Source: Cyclaneusma minus
Taxonomy: Eukaryota; Ascomycota; Leotiomycetes; Marthamycetales; Marthamycetaceae
Direction of reading: 5' to 3'
Assembly: GCA_037179335.1 (NCBI GenBank)
Contig: JAKZHN010000021.1
Coordinates: forward strand, 372,001-436,000
Length of the DNA: 64,000 nt
Shown: positions 24,243-35,250 of the stretch, piece after piece
Layout: every line of letters starts with the position of its first letter
Numbering within the stretch: position 1 is the stretch's first letter
Made by a program: the position numbers and the translations under genes
The notes under the pieces: generated by a model
What the model was told of the DNA's origin: nothing
Database searches by the model: none
Seen by the model: only the letters and a program-made list of their open reading frames with translations

Positions 24243-25734
24243 ATAGTTCCAGCCTTTCTGAACCACCGGACCCGCCGGTGTGGGATGCTATAAAATCCGG
24301 CGTAAAAGGGCATGAGGGGAGATACAAAGTCGGTGGCACTGGTAGTGGTATCGACGACTACCTTACGTACGTGAATACGCGGCGGCTTCGAAATACGGAG
24401 CTTGTATAGCCGGCCGTATTCTACATTGTTGGTCTTGGGAACTTGGGAGCTAGCCCCGCGCATATTGTACGGTACGAGGGGTCAAATGCGAAAGAAACGT
24501 TTACGATCCACGAGCTCGGAGCTGGTCGGCAGATATGATACATCAATGAAGGAGGTGTTGGTATGTTCCAAAACTCCCCAACGCCGGGGACACGCAGAAG
24601 TGGAGTGAAGGCCATAGGACGACCAAATCCCCGGGACGGGAGGGCGGCAAATGCGGGCAATGCAGGGGAAAGAGGCCGGAAAAGCCTTACCAACAGTCTG
24701 ATTCAAAGAACATCGGTATGAAAATGTGTGTATTGTGAGCCTTCCGCGTGGTGTTTGTGGCCATGGCCGGCCCCGTTTGAGGCTCTTTGACGCGGCGTCC
24801 GTCTCACCTCACTAGGCTACAGATCTCGAAACTCCCAATCGTCAGCTAATCGCATTGGATAAGGCAGAGCGGCTACAGACATGTCTATCCCTACCAGCGA
24901 TTCCAGAAGATCTGTACAACCCGAAACATGGCCATTCCACCGACCTGGTCCTCAAGACGACAAGACCGCAAGTCGAAACATCAAACCTGGGAACCCATAC
25001 CTCCGTCTATTCCTAGCCAAGTTTTCATGAAGAGGCGCCGCCATGGCTGCCTCCACCATCCAAACAATTGGGCCGCAATACAGTATTATACGAGCCCATT
25101 CATATCATTCCTCTTTATCAGTTCTCAGCCGGCGCACTAGGGTAACGTCGACCGCAAGGCTTGCACGACCTCAGTAGGTAGATTCCCACTCTCAGTCCAC
25201 TAGCCCCCAAATCCTGTCTCTTCGCCCCCAACTCAGCACCATGTCTGACCCAAACATGCAGGTCGGCTATTGGCTGACCGGGAAAATCTTTCATATCTCG
25301 CAGATGGACACATGCTAGGTAAAAGAACGCCTCCATGCTTGGCATGATGTCTTTCCTTGCGGAGTGCCTGTACGTCTCTTTAGCTGAAGGATCGATCAAT
25401 GTGACCCCATCTGAATCACATCTATTTAAGCAGGCGCATGCGCCCCTCCATGATGTCCCCGAGTTTCTACGTAAGGCTGCTCTCATATCTCCATTCTGAT
25501 GCTATGATGCTATCGTGATCCCCAGCTCGTCGTCGTTGTTTAGTGCTTTTAAGACTCTATCCACCTTATCTTCCGTGTCTACTCGCTACTGTTCCATCTA
25601 CGCTGTCAATACCTTTCAAGAAGACCGCGAGGCTCTGCGTTTAAGAAGCACGCCGATATCGCTCGCGACTGCATCACCAGACCACCCTGAGATTCTGCTG
25701 GATGACTGCCTAGATCAGGAGAACAACCGCAACC
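24243..25734. other. Intergenic, about 1.5 kb
   Basis: A 122-codon ATG frame on the minus strand (25118-25486) and several shorter frames show no domain, signal peptide or splice pattern, so I do not call them. The last 200 bases look like a leader for the coiled-coil gene. Confidence 0.4.
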
Positions 25735-27437
25735 ATGAGCACGACATCCTTTTACAGTTCTGAAGAGTCGGAGTCTGAATATGATTCCTATCGCCCCAGA
25801 CGTGGACGAGGCTCTCCCAGAGGAATACCACCATATCGTGCAGTCAACCCCAGGCCACTGTCAGGCGGCCAATACAGAACCGTATTTCCTGTCCAGCAGC
25901 CAACTACCAACTACCTGAACCCCGGCGACGGTCATCATCGCACTCGATCGCACTCCACTCACCACCACAGTCGCCGCACCTCCCCACGTCCACCACCCCA
26001 AGCCCCCATCATCATCAACAACAACCGCTACGAAGCCGAAGAAGAGCAGCACATACGCTACGTCCCTGCCCCCGCCCCTCCTCCTCCTCCTCCTCCTCCT
26101 CCTCCACCCCCAGTGCACAGCCGCCCACGCTCACGCACTCGTCCCGTTTCCGTAAACATCCTAAACATGAACCGCGAAGAACTTGAACCCGAAAGACAAG
26201 TCGAAAGAGCAGTCCGTCCTCGACCCTACATCCCCAAGACGCGCGAAGAAATCGAGCTCGAAATCACCAAAATGGAGCTCGACAAGCTACGACTCGAAAA
26301 CCTCCGGCACGATGAGGAAGTCCGACGAGCAGCTCTCCCCGCTCACCCACATAATGCGCTTCCTCCACACCCACATCATGCGCTTCCCCCTCATCCACAT
26401 CATGCTCTCCCCGCTCACCCGTACCACCATTCGCCGCACTCTTCGCCACGCTCTTCGCATTCGCGTGAACGGCCTGAGTCTTTCTCTCGCGACAGCTATG
26501 AATTAGAAAAAGCCAGACAGGAATTGCAAGCTATCAAGGACGCCAAGAAGCGAGAAGAAGACGAGCGATTTGCACAGCAGAAGAGAGAGCTCGAGGAGTT
26601 TCAAAGGAAGAAAGAAAAGGAGGCGGAAGAGAAGCGGGTCAAGAGAGAGATGGAATTGAAGCGGTTGGAGCAGGAGCATAGGGAGGGAGAAGAGAGGAAG
26701 GCGAAGATGGAGCAGGAGATGCGAATTAAAAAGGAAATCGAACTGCAGCGTCTGAGGGATGAGCAGAAGGAGGATGACGAGAAACATGCGAGGGAGGAGG
26801 AGAGAAGGAAGACTATTGAGGAGTGGAAAGCTAAGGAGGCGGAGAGGGTGGCGAAGGAGAAGAGGGAGAAGGAGGAGAGGGATAGGGAATATCGTCGTCG
26901 TATGGAAGATGATTTGCGGAAGTCCGGCGTGGATGAGAAGCAGATTGAGAGGATACTTAAGGGTGAGAAGCCGGAGAAGCCCGAGAAGAAGGAGAAGGGT
27001 GAGGAGAAGGGATTGGTTCCTAGACTGCCGGAGTTGATTACTGATCGCCCGACTTACACGAGGATGTCACGCCGACACTTGTCGATAGAGACGCTCAATC
27101 GGTTTCGGATTGATTTCGAGTATGATGCTGTAAGTACCCTCTCTCTTAACCATACCCGTTGAACGATCTCTCTGTACTAACAGCCTGACAGGACCCAGAA
27201 TACGTTCTCATCAAGCGCTGGGTGGCGCCCGCTGAGCAAGACAGGCTATGGAACCACACCAGGGAGATCCGAGAAAGAAGGGTAGGCCTTCTGGTCCTAC
27301 CGATGGAAGCACGCCAAAGGAGTCCTAGGGATCACTCGAGAGACTGCGAGTTTGAGTTCGTACGGGAGAAGAAGCACAAGCCGAGGAAATCTCCGTCACC
27401 GCTGATTGGTTTCTTTGCTGGACAGAAACGCTTCTGA
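25735..27437 (+). CDS. Coiled-coil protein with Pro/His-rich repeats and DUF8035-like C-terminus
   Basis: Exons 25735-27129 and 27192-27437 give 546 residues. The order is: a Ser/Arg/Pro-rich disordered N-terminus with a run of 12 prolines (CCT repeat near 26080), a His/Pro tandem repeat (HPHHALPP units, residues about 198-230), then a long charged Glu/Lys/Arg coiled coil (about 255-430). A conserved C-terminal block follows: RPTYTRMSRRHLSIETLNRF...DPEYVLIKRWV...EQDRLWNHTREIRERR. That block matches what I recall as fungal DUF8035. The intron is needed to join FEYDA to DPEYVLIKRW. A scaffold-like role is only inference. The repeats are prone to length change. Confidence 0.85.
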
Positions 27438-27722
27438 TCAGGAGCTGGAGAGGAATGTGGTTGTCTATTCTGATATTTTATCTGCATTGCTTTTCTTTCT
27501 GTTGAGTCGATGTGATTTTTAGCGTGGTGAGAGGAGTGATGTATACCCACACTTTCTATCCTTTAATTGATGATGATCATGACTGGATGTATATCTCCAC
27601 TCGATGTCTATCTCCGTGCTCCATCAGTCGAATAGTGAAGCTGCAATAATCGTTCGTAATCTCGAAATCCAGCGACTCTTTATCCTGCACAAGTCGGATG
27701 TGATCAAAACGGCCATTTGCAT

Positions 27723-28756
27723 CTATCTCCCAAGCGAGATCGTTCCATCCTCCCTCGTGTGGGCATTCAATGTCATCTCCGCCCTCCTAATCAGCTCTTC
27801 GTAAAGAGTCCAAGCCAACGCAGAACTGAGTGCCTTCCGGCTCATCCTTAGGCCCAGACCGTCAAACATTGACTTGATCCCATCATTTCGAATCATCTTC
27901 CGCGCTGCATGTATAATATTGCCATATTCCTTGGGCTGTAACTGGATCCTGGTCTTGATCGCATCGAAAGGATTGGTTATAGCTGTCGCGAGACCAGCGG
28001 CTATAACACCAGACGCGAAATTGATCGACGTAGAAGTAGACGTCCTCATGACAGCCTTCGATCTGCTCGTTTCTGAGTTCCCCTGAGACAGTAGACTCAG
28101 ACGCTTTTTCGACTGTTCGTATAAAACAACGTATAAACCGGCGTATGGCGCATCGCGCAAAGCTGTAGCGCCAAATCCAGAGAAGAACCCACGGAATCCT
28201 TCGGTTAAGAAGATGTCTTTGCAAGCTCCCGCAATAGAGCGATAGCCATAAAAAGTCGATTCATAGCGAACCTTGATAACCGTCATCGGCATTAGGACAA
28301 AGCCCGCAGAAGCTCTTGCAATAGCGCCTGTTGCGAGATTTCCCAAGTTCGACAGTTTCGGCAGTGCCGAGGAATGGCTATGTGCGCCGATTGAATTCGA
28401 GATGCTGGACTTAGCAAAAGCCTGGCGCAGCACATTCAGACTCGAGAAGTAGAGCGCGGAACCCAGGCCGGTTCGCAGCGCTGAGGGAATGGCACCTCGC
28501 CAGAATGCGCGAAGGCCATTGGGGCTGCGAGCGACTTCGCGAATGGTGGTGATGAGGGAGTTAGAGCCGGATTGTTGCAGACGGGTTTTTAGGAGGTCGG
28601 CGGGTTGCAGGAGGATGGATGAGAGGAGGCCTGACCCGAGACCGGCGACGAAGTGGAAGGCTGGAGTGGCGGATCAGCCGGGTTGCTAAGAGGAGGCGGG
28701 ATGAGGGTGCAGGACTTACACGACGACGAAGAGACGGACTGGCCGCCATTTGGCAT
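27723..28756 (-). CDS. HEM25: Mitochondrial glycine transporter (SLC25A38/Hem25)
   Basis: Mitochondrial carrier importing glycine for the first step of haem synthesis. Exons 28756-28720 and 28660-27723 give 324 residues. Three carrier repeats carry [25 protein letters not shown] and [11 protein letters not shown]. The second replaces the usual acidic residue with Thr, and the TVIKVRYES form is characteristic of Hem25/SLC25A38. Short N-terminal extension [11 protein letters not shown]. The 59-nt intron (GTAAGT, CCAG) completes the conserved [14 protein letters not shown] three-codon uORF (ATG CTC ATC TGA, 28781-28770) lies 22 bases upstream of the start. Confidence 0.93.
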
Positions 28757-30148
28757 GTCGGAGGACGTGTCAGATGAGCATGACAGAGGGGAGTCGGGGG
28801 TGGTGAAACGGCGAAAGTGAGGATGTATGATGACGATCAAAAGATGTTAAAAGATAAAAGAGTCGAAAAAGGCACCGACAGCCTCGCCGTTGAGAGAGCT
28901 CAGCCGCTCAGCCACCACCACCCGCCTCAGCTGCACCTGTCGGGGTGCCGACATCAACGCAACGGATATTTCTAAAACTTTCTATTCTCAACAGCTTCTC
29001 TTTTCTGCGATTCAATTCCCACCGTAGGATGCAAGAAAGAATAATCATCAAAACATTTTCGACCATCAGACAAAATCAAGAATCGGCGGATACTTGAGAG
29101 TTGAGACCTACATGCTCCCACACACCACCTCCGCCGTTCCTACCCGCCTCTCCAAAAGCCCGGTATTCGAAGTCAGTAGTTCAATTACTTCCATACATGG
29201 TTTTGTATGTTATAAATTGCGCTCGACCTTTGTATTTCTATCTTATTATAGTAGTTTTATAATTAAAAGCGCGGTTTCTAGGGCTAATATAAAAGCACTG
29301 GTTGAAGGTTACTAAGGGGCATAAATCATGCCCACGAAGATCTCGGAAGCAATGGTAAGTAACTTTGCTACAAATCATTTGTACAAGCCGTGATTCTAGG
29401 GTATACACCAAGAGAGGAAAGCATAGAAACTGGATTTACCTGTAGAAATTTACAAAAATGTTTTTTACTTATCTTCTCACATTTGAACCACGTTTTTGGC
29501 CCCCTCTCGATTAATATCGCTGGGGACCCCGCCAGGCTGTGTCGTACCGCTGCTTCCACCCCATTGGTCGCCTTTCGAGCATGCTGCATTCCCAATTAGG
29601 CTCGCCGTGTAGACCGGCGAGCTTGTTCAGGTTGGACCGTCAAGGCCTCTTACTTGGAGGCCTTCTGACTCACGAAGACTCAAATATCCTTCATCCTCAC
29701 TCCACTTCTCAGAATTTCCTCAAACCTTCTCTGTAACTCCACCGATCTTGCCGGAAGCGCCTATCCGCCTTCAAAGTGCCCTCGAAGCGATTAATTCGAC
29801 TGTCGCAGCAGTGACTCGGAGCTGACGACCTACCAGCCCAGCACCCACCCTCCTCCACATTGCAAGTAAGTCGTGATTTCTGCTGGATCTCGAGAATCAA
29901 TTATGACACAATGCCAAACTTTCAAACCTTGTGTGCCCTTAGTATTTATTTGAAGCCAAGTTTCCGTTCGGTGTTTAACAGAATATGCTTTTATTTCGCA
30001 TCGCTTTCTCCTACATCTTGTCCCGTGTCTCTTAAATGCCATGCTTGCCTTCTATCGTCAATAATACAACTCCGCGTCTTTCACCTACTGACTGGCCTTC
30101 AGTTTCTACAGTCAAATTCCCCAATCAAACGTGACGACATCTTGAACA
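28757..30148. other. Intergenic, with an AT-rich patch
   Basis: About 1.4 kb between divergent genes. An AT-rich patch at 29195-29310 (runs such as ttattatagtagttttataattaaaa) contrasts with its neighbours and could be a decayed, RIP-affected repeat, but no terminal repeats or coding trace support this. The last 300 bases are leader-like. Confidence 0.35.
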
Positions 30149-32329
30149 ATGGCGTACAACAACTACCAATCTTTCGACTCCTTTTCCGTATCCCAGCCGG
30201 CACTGGGTGCTCCCCTGGTCTTCAACCCTCCTCTTGGCTCAGCCGAGCTTGACCAAGCCATCGACGACTACATTACCGATGCTAGTCTCTCCATCAAGGA
30301 GAAGCGAACCCAAGTCAGCTTGGACTTCTTCAACTCTCAAACCTCATTCAACTCTTACTCCCAAAACTCCTTCAACTCCTTCAACTCCGTAACTCCCTCC
30401 CCAGACTTTACCAACAGCACCTCCACTTTCCAAGCGCGACCGCAAGCCGCCAAGAAGGCACCCAGAGCGAAGCCTTCGAAATCGTCCCGCAACGGAAAGG
30501 CTGCTTCTCGAGTCACCAAGGCTGCTGAGCCGAGCTCGCGAGTGCCTGGGTACAGGATATTGACTCTGGAGGGTGTCGACATAACCGACTGTGCTTCCCG
30601 TGGACCCAAGACCAAGGAGCAAAGGGAACAGGCTGCCAAGATGAGGAAACTGGGTGCTTGCGATGCTTGCCGCAAGTCTAAGCAGAAATGCAACCCCAGC
30701 CATCCCCGCACCAGCTCAACTCCCTCGAGCACATCCATCACTACTCCCTCTAGCACTTGGTCCGCTGGGTCGAAGGACAACTCTCCCAAGGACAATGTTT
30801 CCGAGTCTTTCGATATGTCTTTCGGTAGTCAATTCAACGACCCCAACACCTGGCTCACGGAATTCCCCAATGATCTGCCATTTCCTCCCTTGGCTGAGTC
30901 GACGGGTTCTCTGGTTGACCCCTTACTTTTCCCCATTGACCCTGACTTCGAGTTTTTGGACTTTGACATCGGCAACACCGTCTCCAACGACTTGGGTGCA
31001 CAAAATTACAACGAGTTCTTCTGGGATCACTTGTCAACCAACAATGCCCATGCCTCGTTTAATACAGGCTCTTCTGTCGGCGGCATGGTTCAAATGACTC
31101 CGTCATTGGTTCCTCACAACCCATTCGCCAGCAACACCCAACTAATGCCTAGTTCCCCCGGTGTACCCGGTGTACCCGGTCAATCCGCATCTTCGGCAGG
31201 CTTCAATCACAATGTTGACGAATTCCTTGGCGATTTCTGGACTCAACCCAGAGCAGAACCAGGCATGCTATTCTCAGGGGAGAGCAGCCGTCTTCCACTT
31301 GACCGCTCCGGCACTGGCCTGGGCGGTCAACCTGGTTACGCACCTTCAAGGACGGCAAACCGTGTCGAGCAGCAGACGGAACAGACCTCGTCATCACTTC
31401 GCCAGGGCGGCGTAGACGTACTTGATCAGGCGCTCTCTGATCAAGTACTTGGCCTCGACCGAGGCCAACAATCACGATCACCGGCGGGCGCAAGTTCATC
31501 GGCGGGCGAACCAAGAGGCGACCTCCCGCTCTCACCATTCGAAGCAATTCGCCAGACGAGGAACAGTCTAAGTCTACGCAATGTAAATCCACGGACGATT
31601 GCCACCGAACCAAAACCTGCTGGCATCCTCAAGCCGACGGAGACGGAACGAAAACTAAAGACTGGCGAGGAGGCTGTCGAGAGACAGTCCGCCTCAACAT
31701 CTTCTCAACGTTCTGTGAGCAACGAACCAAGGTCTTCGCAGGAAGTAAGACGACCCGGCCAGGATATACTCCTATCGCCAAGCGCTGTAAAATCAGCAAG
31801 AGCTGTGCACGGAACTGTGCACTCGCCAGCCGCTGCATACTCGTCAACCTCTGTGTGCCGAGTAACCGGCGCACTACAATCACCAGCTGGACTGCAATCC
31901 CCAGCCGGTGTAATGAAATCGCCAGCCGGTGTAATAAAATCACCAATCGATCGCAGCAGCGCAAACCTTGGCCTCGGCCTCACACCACTAGGCGCTCTTG
32001 CGCTTACCGCAACCAAGGAAGGCATGCAGTCCTTGCTTGGCTTTGCTGTACTGTGCATCACCTGGTACGCCTTCTTCAGAGGCAACGAACGAATACTGCA
32101 ACTTGCTTTCGTTCCGGATCGTAACGAATGCCGCAACGAAGACGAATGCTGCAATGAAGAAGACTGCTGCAACGAAACTCCACAGAGTTCGATGAATACA
32201 TCGAGGAGCGGTGGCTTTGTCTCTCACGAGACCAGCTACGGGCCGATCGAAAGCCTGTTCAATTCCTGGCGCAAGACGCTGCCGGGAAACACTGCGCGTC
32301 TTATTGCCAGCAGACGCTTGGGACTTTAG
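30149..32329 (+). CDS. Uncharacterised protein with a half zinc-cluster motif and a C-terminal hydrophobic segment
   Basis: Single-exon 726-residue protein. The N-terminus has Phe/Asn/Ser repeats (NSFNSFNS). A basic region leads to KLGACDACRKSKQKC, which resembles the first half of a fungal Zn2Cys6 cluster (C-x2-C-x6-C), but no second Cys triplet follows; Pro/Ser/Thr-rich low complexity comes instead. The middle is acidic and aromatic (EFPNDLPFPPLAE, DPDFEFLDFD), like an activation region. Near the end, SPAG-type repeats precede a hydrophobic stretch (LLGFAVLCITWYAFF), then a Cys/Asn/Glu-rich tail (NEDECCNEEDCCNE). It could be a membrane-tethered regulator. The family and function are not recognised, and DNA binding is doubtful with three cysteines only. 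Confidence 0.75.
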   Translation: MAYNNYQSFDSFSVSQPALGAPLVFNPPLGSAELDQAIDDYITDASLSIKEKRTQVSLDFFNSQTSFNSYSQNSFNSFNSVTPSPDFTNSTSTFQARPQAAKKAPRAKPSKSSRNGKAASRVTKAAEPSSRVPGYRILTLEGVDITDCASRGPKTKEQREQAAKMRKLGACDACRKSKQKCNPSHPRTSSTPSSTSITTPSSTWSAGSKDNSPKDNVSESFDMSFGSQFNDPNTWLTEFPNDLPFPPLAESTGSLVDPLLFPIDPDFEFLDFDIGNTVSNDLGAQNYNEFFWDHLSTNNAHASFNTGSSVGGMVQMTPSLVPHNPFASNTQLMPSSPGVPGVPGQSASSAGFNHNVDEFLGDFWTQPRAEPGMLFSGESSRLPLDRSGTGLGGQPGYAPSRTANRVEQQTEQTSSSLRQGGVDVLDQALSDQVLGLDRGQQSRSPAGASSSAGEPRGDLPLSPFEAIRQTRNSLSLRNVNPRTIATEPKPAGILKPTETERKLKTGEEAVERQSASTSSQRSVSNEPRSSQEVRRPGQDILLSPSAVKSARAVHGTVHSPAAAYSSTSVCRVTGALQSPAGLQSPAGVMKSPAGVIKSPIDRSSANLGLGLTPLGALALTATKEGMQSLLGFAVLCITWYAFFRGNERILQLAFVPDRNECRNEDECCNEEDCCNETPQSSMNTSRSGGFVSHETSYGPIESLFNSWRKTLPGNTARLIASRRLGL
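31418..31468. repeat. Two adjoining perfect hairpins inside coding sequence
   Basis: gtacttgatcag (31418-31429) and its perfect complement at 31437-31448 enclose a 7-nt loop. Directly after comes ttggcctcg/cgaggccaa (31449-31457 and 31460-31468) with a 2-nt loop. Both lie within the coding sequence of the half-zinc-cluster protein (LDQALSDQVLGLDRG). Confidence 0.85.
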
Positions 32330-33098
32330 GAGATGCTTGACAGCTTTTCCCTTCTGTGCTCACGGCTTTTTCCCCCTTTGAGTTGCGATGGAACATCTGA
32401 TATTTGTCCGACACTCTGGTTTGCTTGCTTTTCTTTTTGTTTGGTGAGTCTAACTTCTCCCTAGGATCGAGCGAAGTAGATGCTAATGAATGTATAGTGG
32501 AAGATGGTTCGATACAGGTTTATGACAAGGTGTTTCAAAAGGGGCGTTTGGGGTGATCATCATTGACGACCGGCTGGATGGTGGAAATCTGAACAGCAAC
32601 GGTTGAGGGGTGTCTTGTGGCGTTAACTGATCTTCTAGAGAGAGGCAACTACAAGTCACTCAAGTGCTCACAGGAGCCGAGTACAATATATGTTTGACTA
32701 GCTCTAAAATCAAGTTTCATTGTGCGTATCTCCGGAGACTGTTGTTTGACCCGGCTAAAGCTTGTATGATTCTCCTCAATTGCAACTTTTATAGACGTGG
32801 CAGCCCCTAGGAACAAGATCACTCGACACCAATACATAAGGTAGATTCCAATTCCATCAAAGAGATTGCCCTGGATGAGTACCTTTCCTTCCCGAATTTC
32901 TTAAATCATGAAATTATACAGTATATACTAGCCAGCTATAAAGAGAAAAAAGTAGACTCGCAATCGAAAAAGAAGAAAAAGAAAAAACAACAAAAAAGGG
33001 GCAGTGATTTGCGATTTCCTGACTTTTCTTCCCACGGCTTCCTACCTCCTCGACAATGGTAAGAGATGCCATAAATCCTTCGACATTTGCAAGCTCAA
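32330..33098. other. Intergenic, convergent 3' ends
   Basis: Contains 3' flanks of two convergent genes and an A-rich stretch near 32940-33000. No supported gene. Confidence 0.45.
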
Positions 33099-34445
33099 CT
33101 ATACTGCTAACTCGAAGGTGCAGGAGCATAGTTCGCCTGGAAGGCCACAACAAAACGAAAAGGCATAGTTCGCTTCGAAGGCCACAACAAAACGAAAAGG
33201 CATATCTCTCCAAGCCCAGTGCCGAGAATCGCGCCCCCGCGAATTCTGCGCATTATCCAGCGCTCGATTGACGTCATCAAGAACGACTTCAGGGGTGCTA
33301 TTTATTTGTGACCCTCGGTGATAGTCAGGTTCGAGGGCATCTCGGAAGTAGTGAATTTCCGGGACCCTGCTGTAGTTGAAGTCCTTATTCCAGATGGTTT
33401 TGTGATCCTCGGAGATCACGATGGTGAGCTGTCTGAGCTGCGGAAACATGTCGATGAGGCTGAGAAAATGGTCGAGTGCCTCGTCCCCGCGGTCTAGGAT
33501 GTATAGGTCGGTAAGGTGAAGAGCCATGTACTGGACACGGTGGGTGTCGAAAGGCATCCGTGGTCTCCAGATATTGTGAAACATGCCCACGGTACCGAGG
33601 AGGAGTTGGAGATAGAATGTATCTCTCTCGTAGTTGAAGGAGGTGTCGTGATCTAGCGTGAAGAATTCCGATGCCATCTTCCTAGCCTCTACACATGCCG
33701 GTTCGTAATTCTTATCTCGGGCTTCGAAGAAACATGGGGATGTCTCATCACCTGGTTCGTGCTCATCGTATTCGAGAACGCGATCACGGCTCATCGAAAA
33801 CTTCCATATCATGTACCTGATCTCAGCCGGGAAGTCCGCGAATTTAGGGAACTTGAAAGCGAGGACGTCAGACACTTCTTCGGCATGAGAAGCATCGACT
33901 ATGTTCTGCTTTGCAAGGCAAGCGACGGAGTCGCATATTTGCCATTTCGTGCGAAGAATCTTCGGAACTTGTCGAATTATGGCGTTGAAGTTTCCGAGGT
34001 TGCCTTGTTTGCAGTTATAGCTGAGACCGCAGATGAAGGCCGTGAGATCCATTGGATTGTCGCTGAATCGCTCGACTTGGCGTTTGAAAGTGCCGAAACG
34101 TGAATTTTCGCTGAAGTCGCATGGTATTGTGTTCCTGAAGACAGCCTCTGATTGTTCGTTCCACTTCAGTCGGCGGATCTGTTCTGCAAATTGGGGACAG
34201 AGAGCCTCTCGGGGGTCTGGCGTTGCGACAGGCTTTGCTTTGGAGTTCCCGCGCTGCTTCTGGCTGCTCCCTTCGTTGTGCTGTTCGGAATGAGGGGTCC
34301 CATGTTGAGCCTGTTTTGGGATATTCCGTTTGGGTCCAAACAAAACGCCGTTGTTAATCCAGCGGTGAACGCTTCCTTCGGGTTGTTCGATATGAGAGGT
34401 CTCATGTTGAGCCTTTGTTACGACATTCAGTCTGCATTCAGTTGG
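33099..34445 (-). CDS. 2EXR-domain protein, second copy, probably decaying
   Basis: Paralogue of the 16.9-18.1 kb gene, with the same order: AFICGLSYNCKQ, then FPKFADFPAEIRYMIWKFSM (2EXR core), RDRVLEYDEHE, ACVEARKMA, NYERDTFYLQ and QLTIVISED. Two defects are visible. The same reading frame is open from an ATG at 34748 but is broken by TAA at 34448-34446, with no in-phase GT-AG pair found to remove it. At the 3' end a 37-bp tandem duplication (33126-33199) shifts the frame, so the tail reads CCGLPGELCSC instead of ending soon after FEANYA. The N-terminal region also has a duplicated AQHETSHIEQ/AQHGTPHSEQ segment. The first internal ATG in the remaining frame is at MDLTAFICG. It may be a pseudogene or a shortened gene. 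Function unknown. Confidence 0.55.
   Translation of the reverse strand, partial: PTECRLNVVTKAQHETSHIEQPEGSVHRWINNGVLFGPKRNIPKQAQHGTPHSEQHNEGSSQKQRGNSKAKPVATPDPREALCPQFAEQIRRLKWNEQSEAVFRNTIPCDFSENSRFGTFKRQVERFSDNPMDLTAFICGLSYNCKQGNLGNFNAIIRQVPKILRTKWQICDSVACLAKQNIVDASHAEEVSDVLAFKFPKFADFPAEIRYMIWKFSMSRDRVLEYDEHEPGDETSPCFFEARDKNYEPACVEARKMASEFFTLDHDTSFNYERDTFYLQLLLGTVGMFHNIWRPRMPFDTHRVQYMALHLTDLYILDRGDEALDHFLSLIDMFPQLRQLTIVISEDHKTIWNKDFNYSRVPEIHYFRDALEPDYHRGSQINSTPEVVLDDVNRALDNAQNSRGRDSRHWAWRDMPFRFVVAFEANYAFSFCCGLPGELCSCTFELAV
33126..33199. repeat. 37-bp tandem duplication in the 3' end of the 2EXR copy
   Basis: Two units, 33126-33162 and 33163-33199, start with gcatagttcgc and end with acaaaacgaaaag. 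They differ only by a few bases in the middle (ctgg/ttcg). Because 37 is not a multiple of 3, the copy changes the reading frame of the end of the gene. Confidence 0.9.
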
Positions 34446-34448
34446 TTA

Positions 34449-34748
34449 CTTGTTTGATTGCTCACCTGGGCTTGCGTAAAATGGGAGGCTTTCCGCTTCA
34501 TTATTGGGAGAGAACTCGTCGTGGGGACAGTGGGCAGACGTTGCTATTGAGGTATCACACGAGGTGCGAATGAGTATCCCCGAGGAGTTTGATTGACGTT
34601 GAAGGAGGACGTGATGGTGGAGACTGAAGGGTGGACATAGAAGAAGATGAAAGATGGAAGAGTCGAATATGTGAACGAGGAAATGGTGAATACTGCACGG
34701 CGCGTCGAGGGTCCTTACGCGAGATAGCGATCCATGTCCGCGAGTCAT
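34449..34748 (-). pseudogene. Upstream open segment in frame with the decayed 2EXR copy
   Basis: A 100-codon frame starting at a true ATG lies in the same reading frame as the 2EXR copy, separated from it only by one TAA. Parts of its DNA (GTGATACCTCAATA; CAGGTGAG...ACTGAAT-TCGT) match the 5' flank and N-terminal coding part of the first 2EXR gene. It is either the old N-terminus cut by a nonsense change or transcribed leader. Low certainty. Confidence 0.35.
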
Positions 34749-35250
34749 GACTGGACCCGGTGAGAGTGTGGGGTAAAGTTTGACTGGAAGTTCAAAAAGG
34801 ACATACTTTAGACAGGGAGGAACATTGAAACGTGAAAGATTGGGGACAGGAGCCTCATGTCAACAGAAACTATACGAGACAGGCTGAGACAGTATTGCCA
34901 ACACTTGTGCACGGTGCGAGTTGCTAATATGTGGTAGTCGAAAGTCTGGGGATCAAATAAGATACATGTAGCCCCACCTCGGTCATTATCGGACTCTGAT
35001 AGACGGATATCCGATACCCCTCCACCGATATCTGGATATAATTTTCCCCGGAAGACGGTCGCGAAAGCGAGTCTCCATCTTCATACTTCAATATTTCTCC
35101 GTGGCCTGCATTCTGGCCCAGCAGAACCGCCGATGACATCGAGAGATGTCCCAATTTCTCTCCTTCAAATGCCAGGACCATGAAAGTAAACCCTTCGCGG
35201 TCTTCTACTAAAGGAATTGCAGCAAACGCGCCATCCACCTCACGTCTCCA
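34749..35250. other. Intergenic
   Basis: Between the 2EXR copy 5' flank and DPH4. The only long frame here is minus-strand and overlaps DPH4 antisense; it has no features. Leader-like CA-rich sequence before 35251. Confidence 0.45.

Noticed and set aside
29195..29310. AT-rich patch, possible RIP-affected transposon relic
   Set aside because: No terminal repeats, coding trace or second copy in the window; composition alone is not enough.
34432..34465. 34-nt GT-AG intron that would remove the stop in the second 2EXR copy
   Set aside because: Too short and, not being a multiple of three, it breaks the shared frame on both sides.
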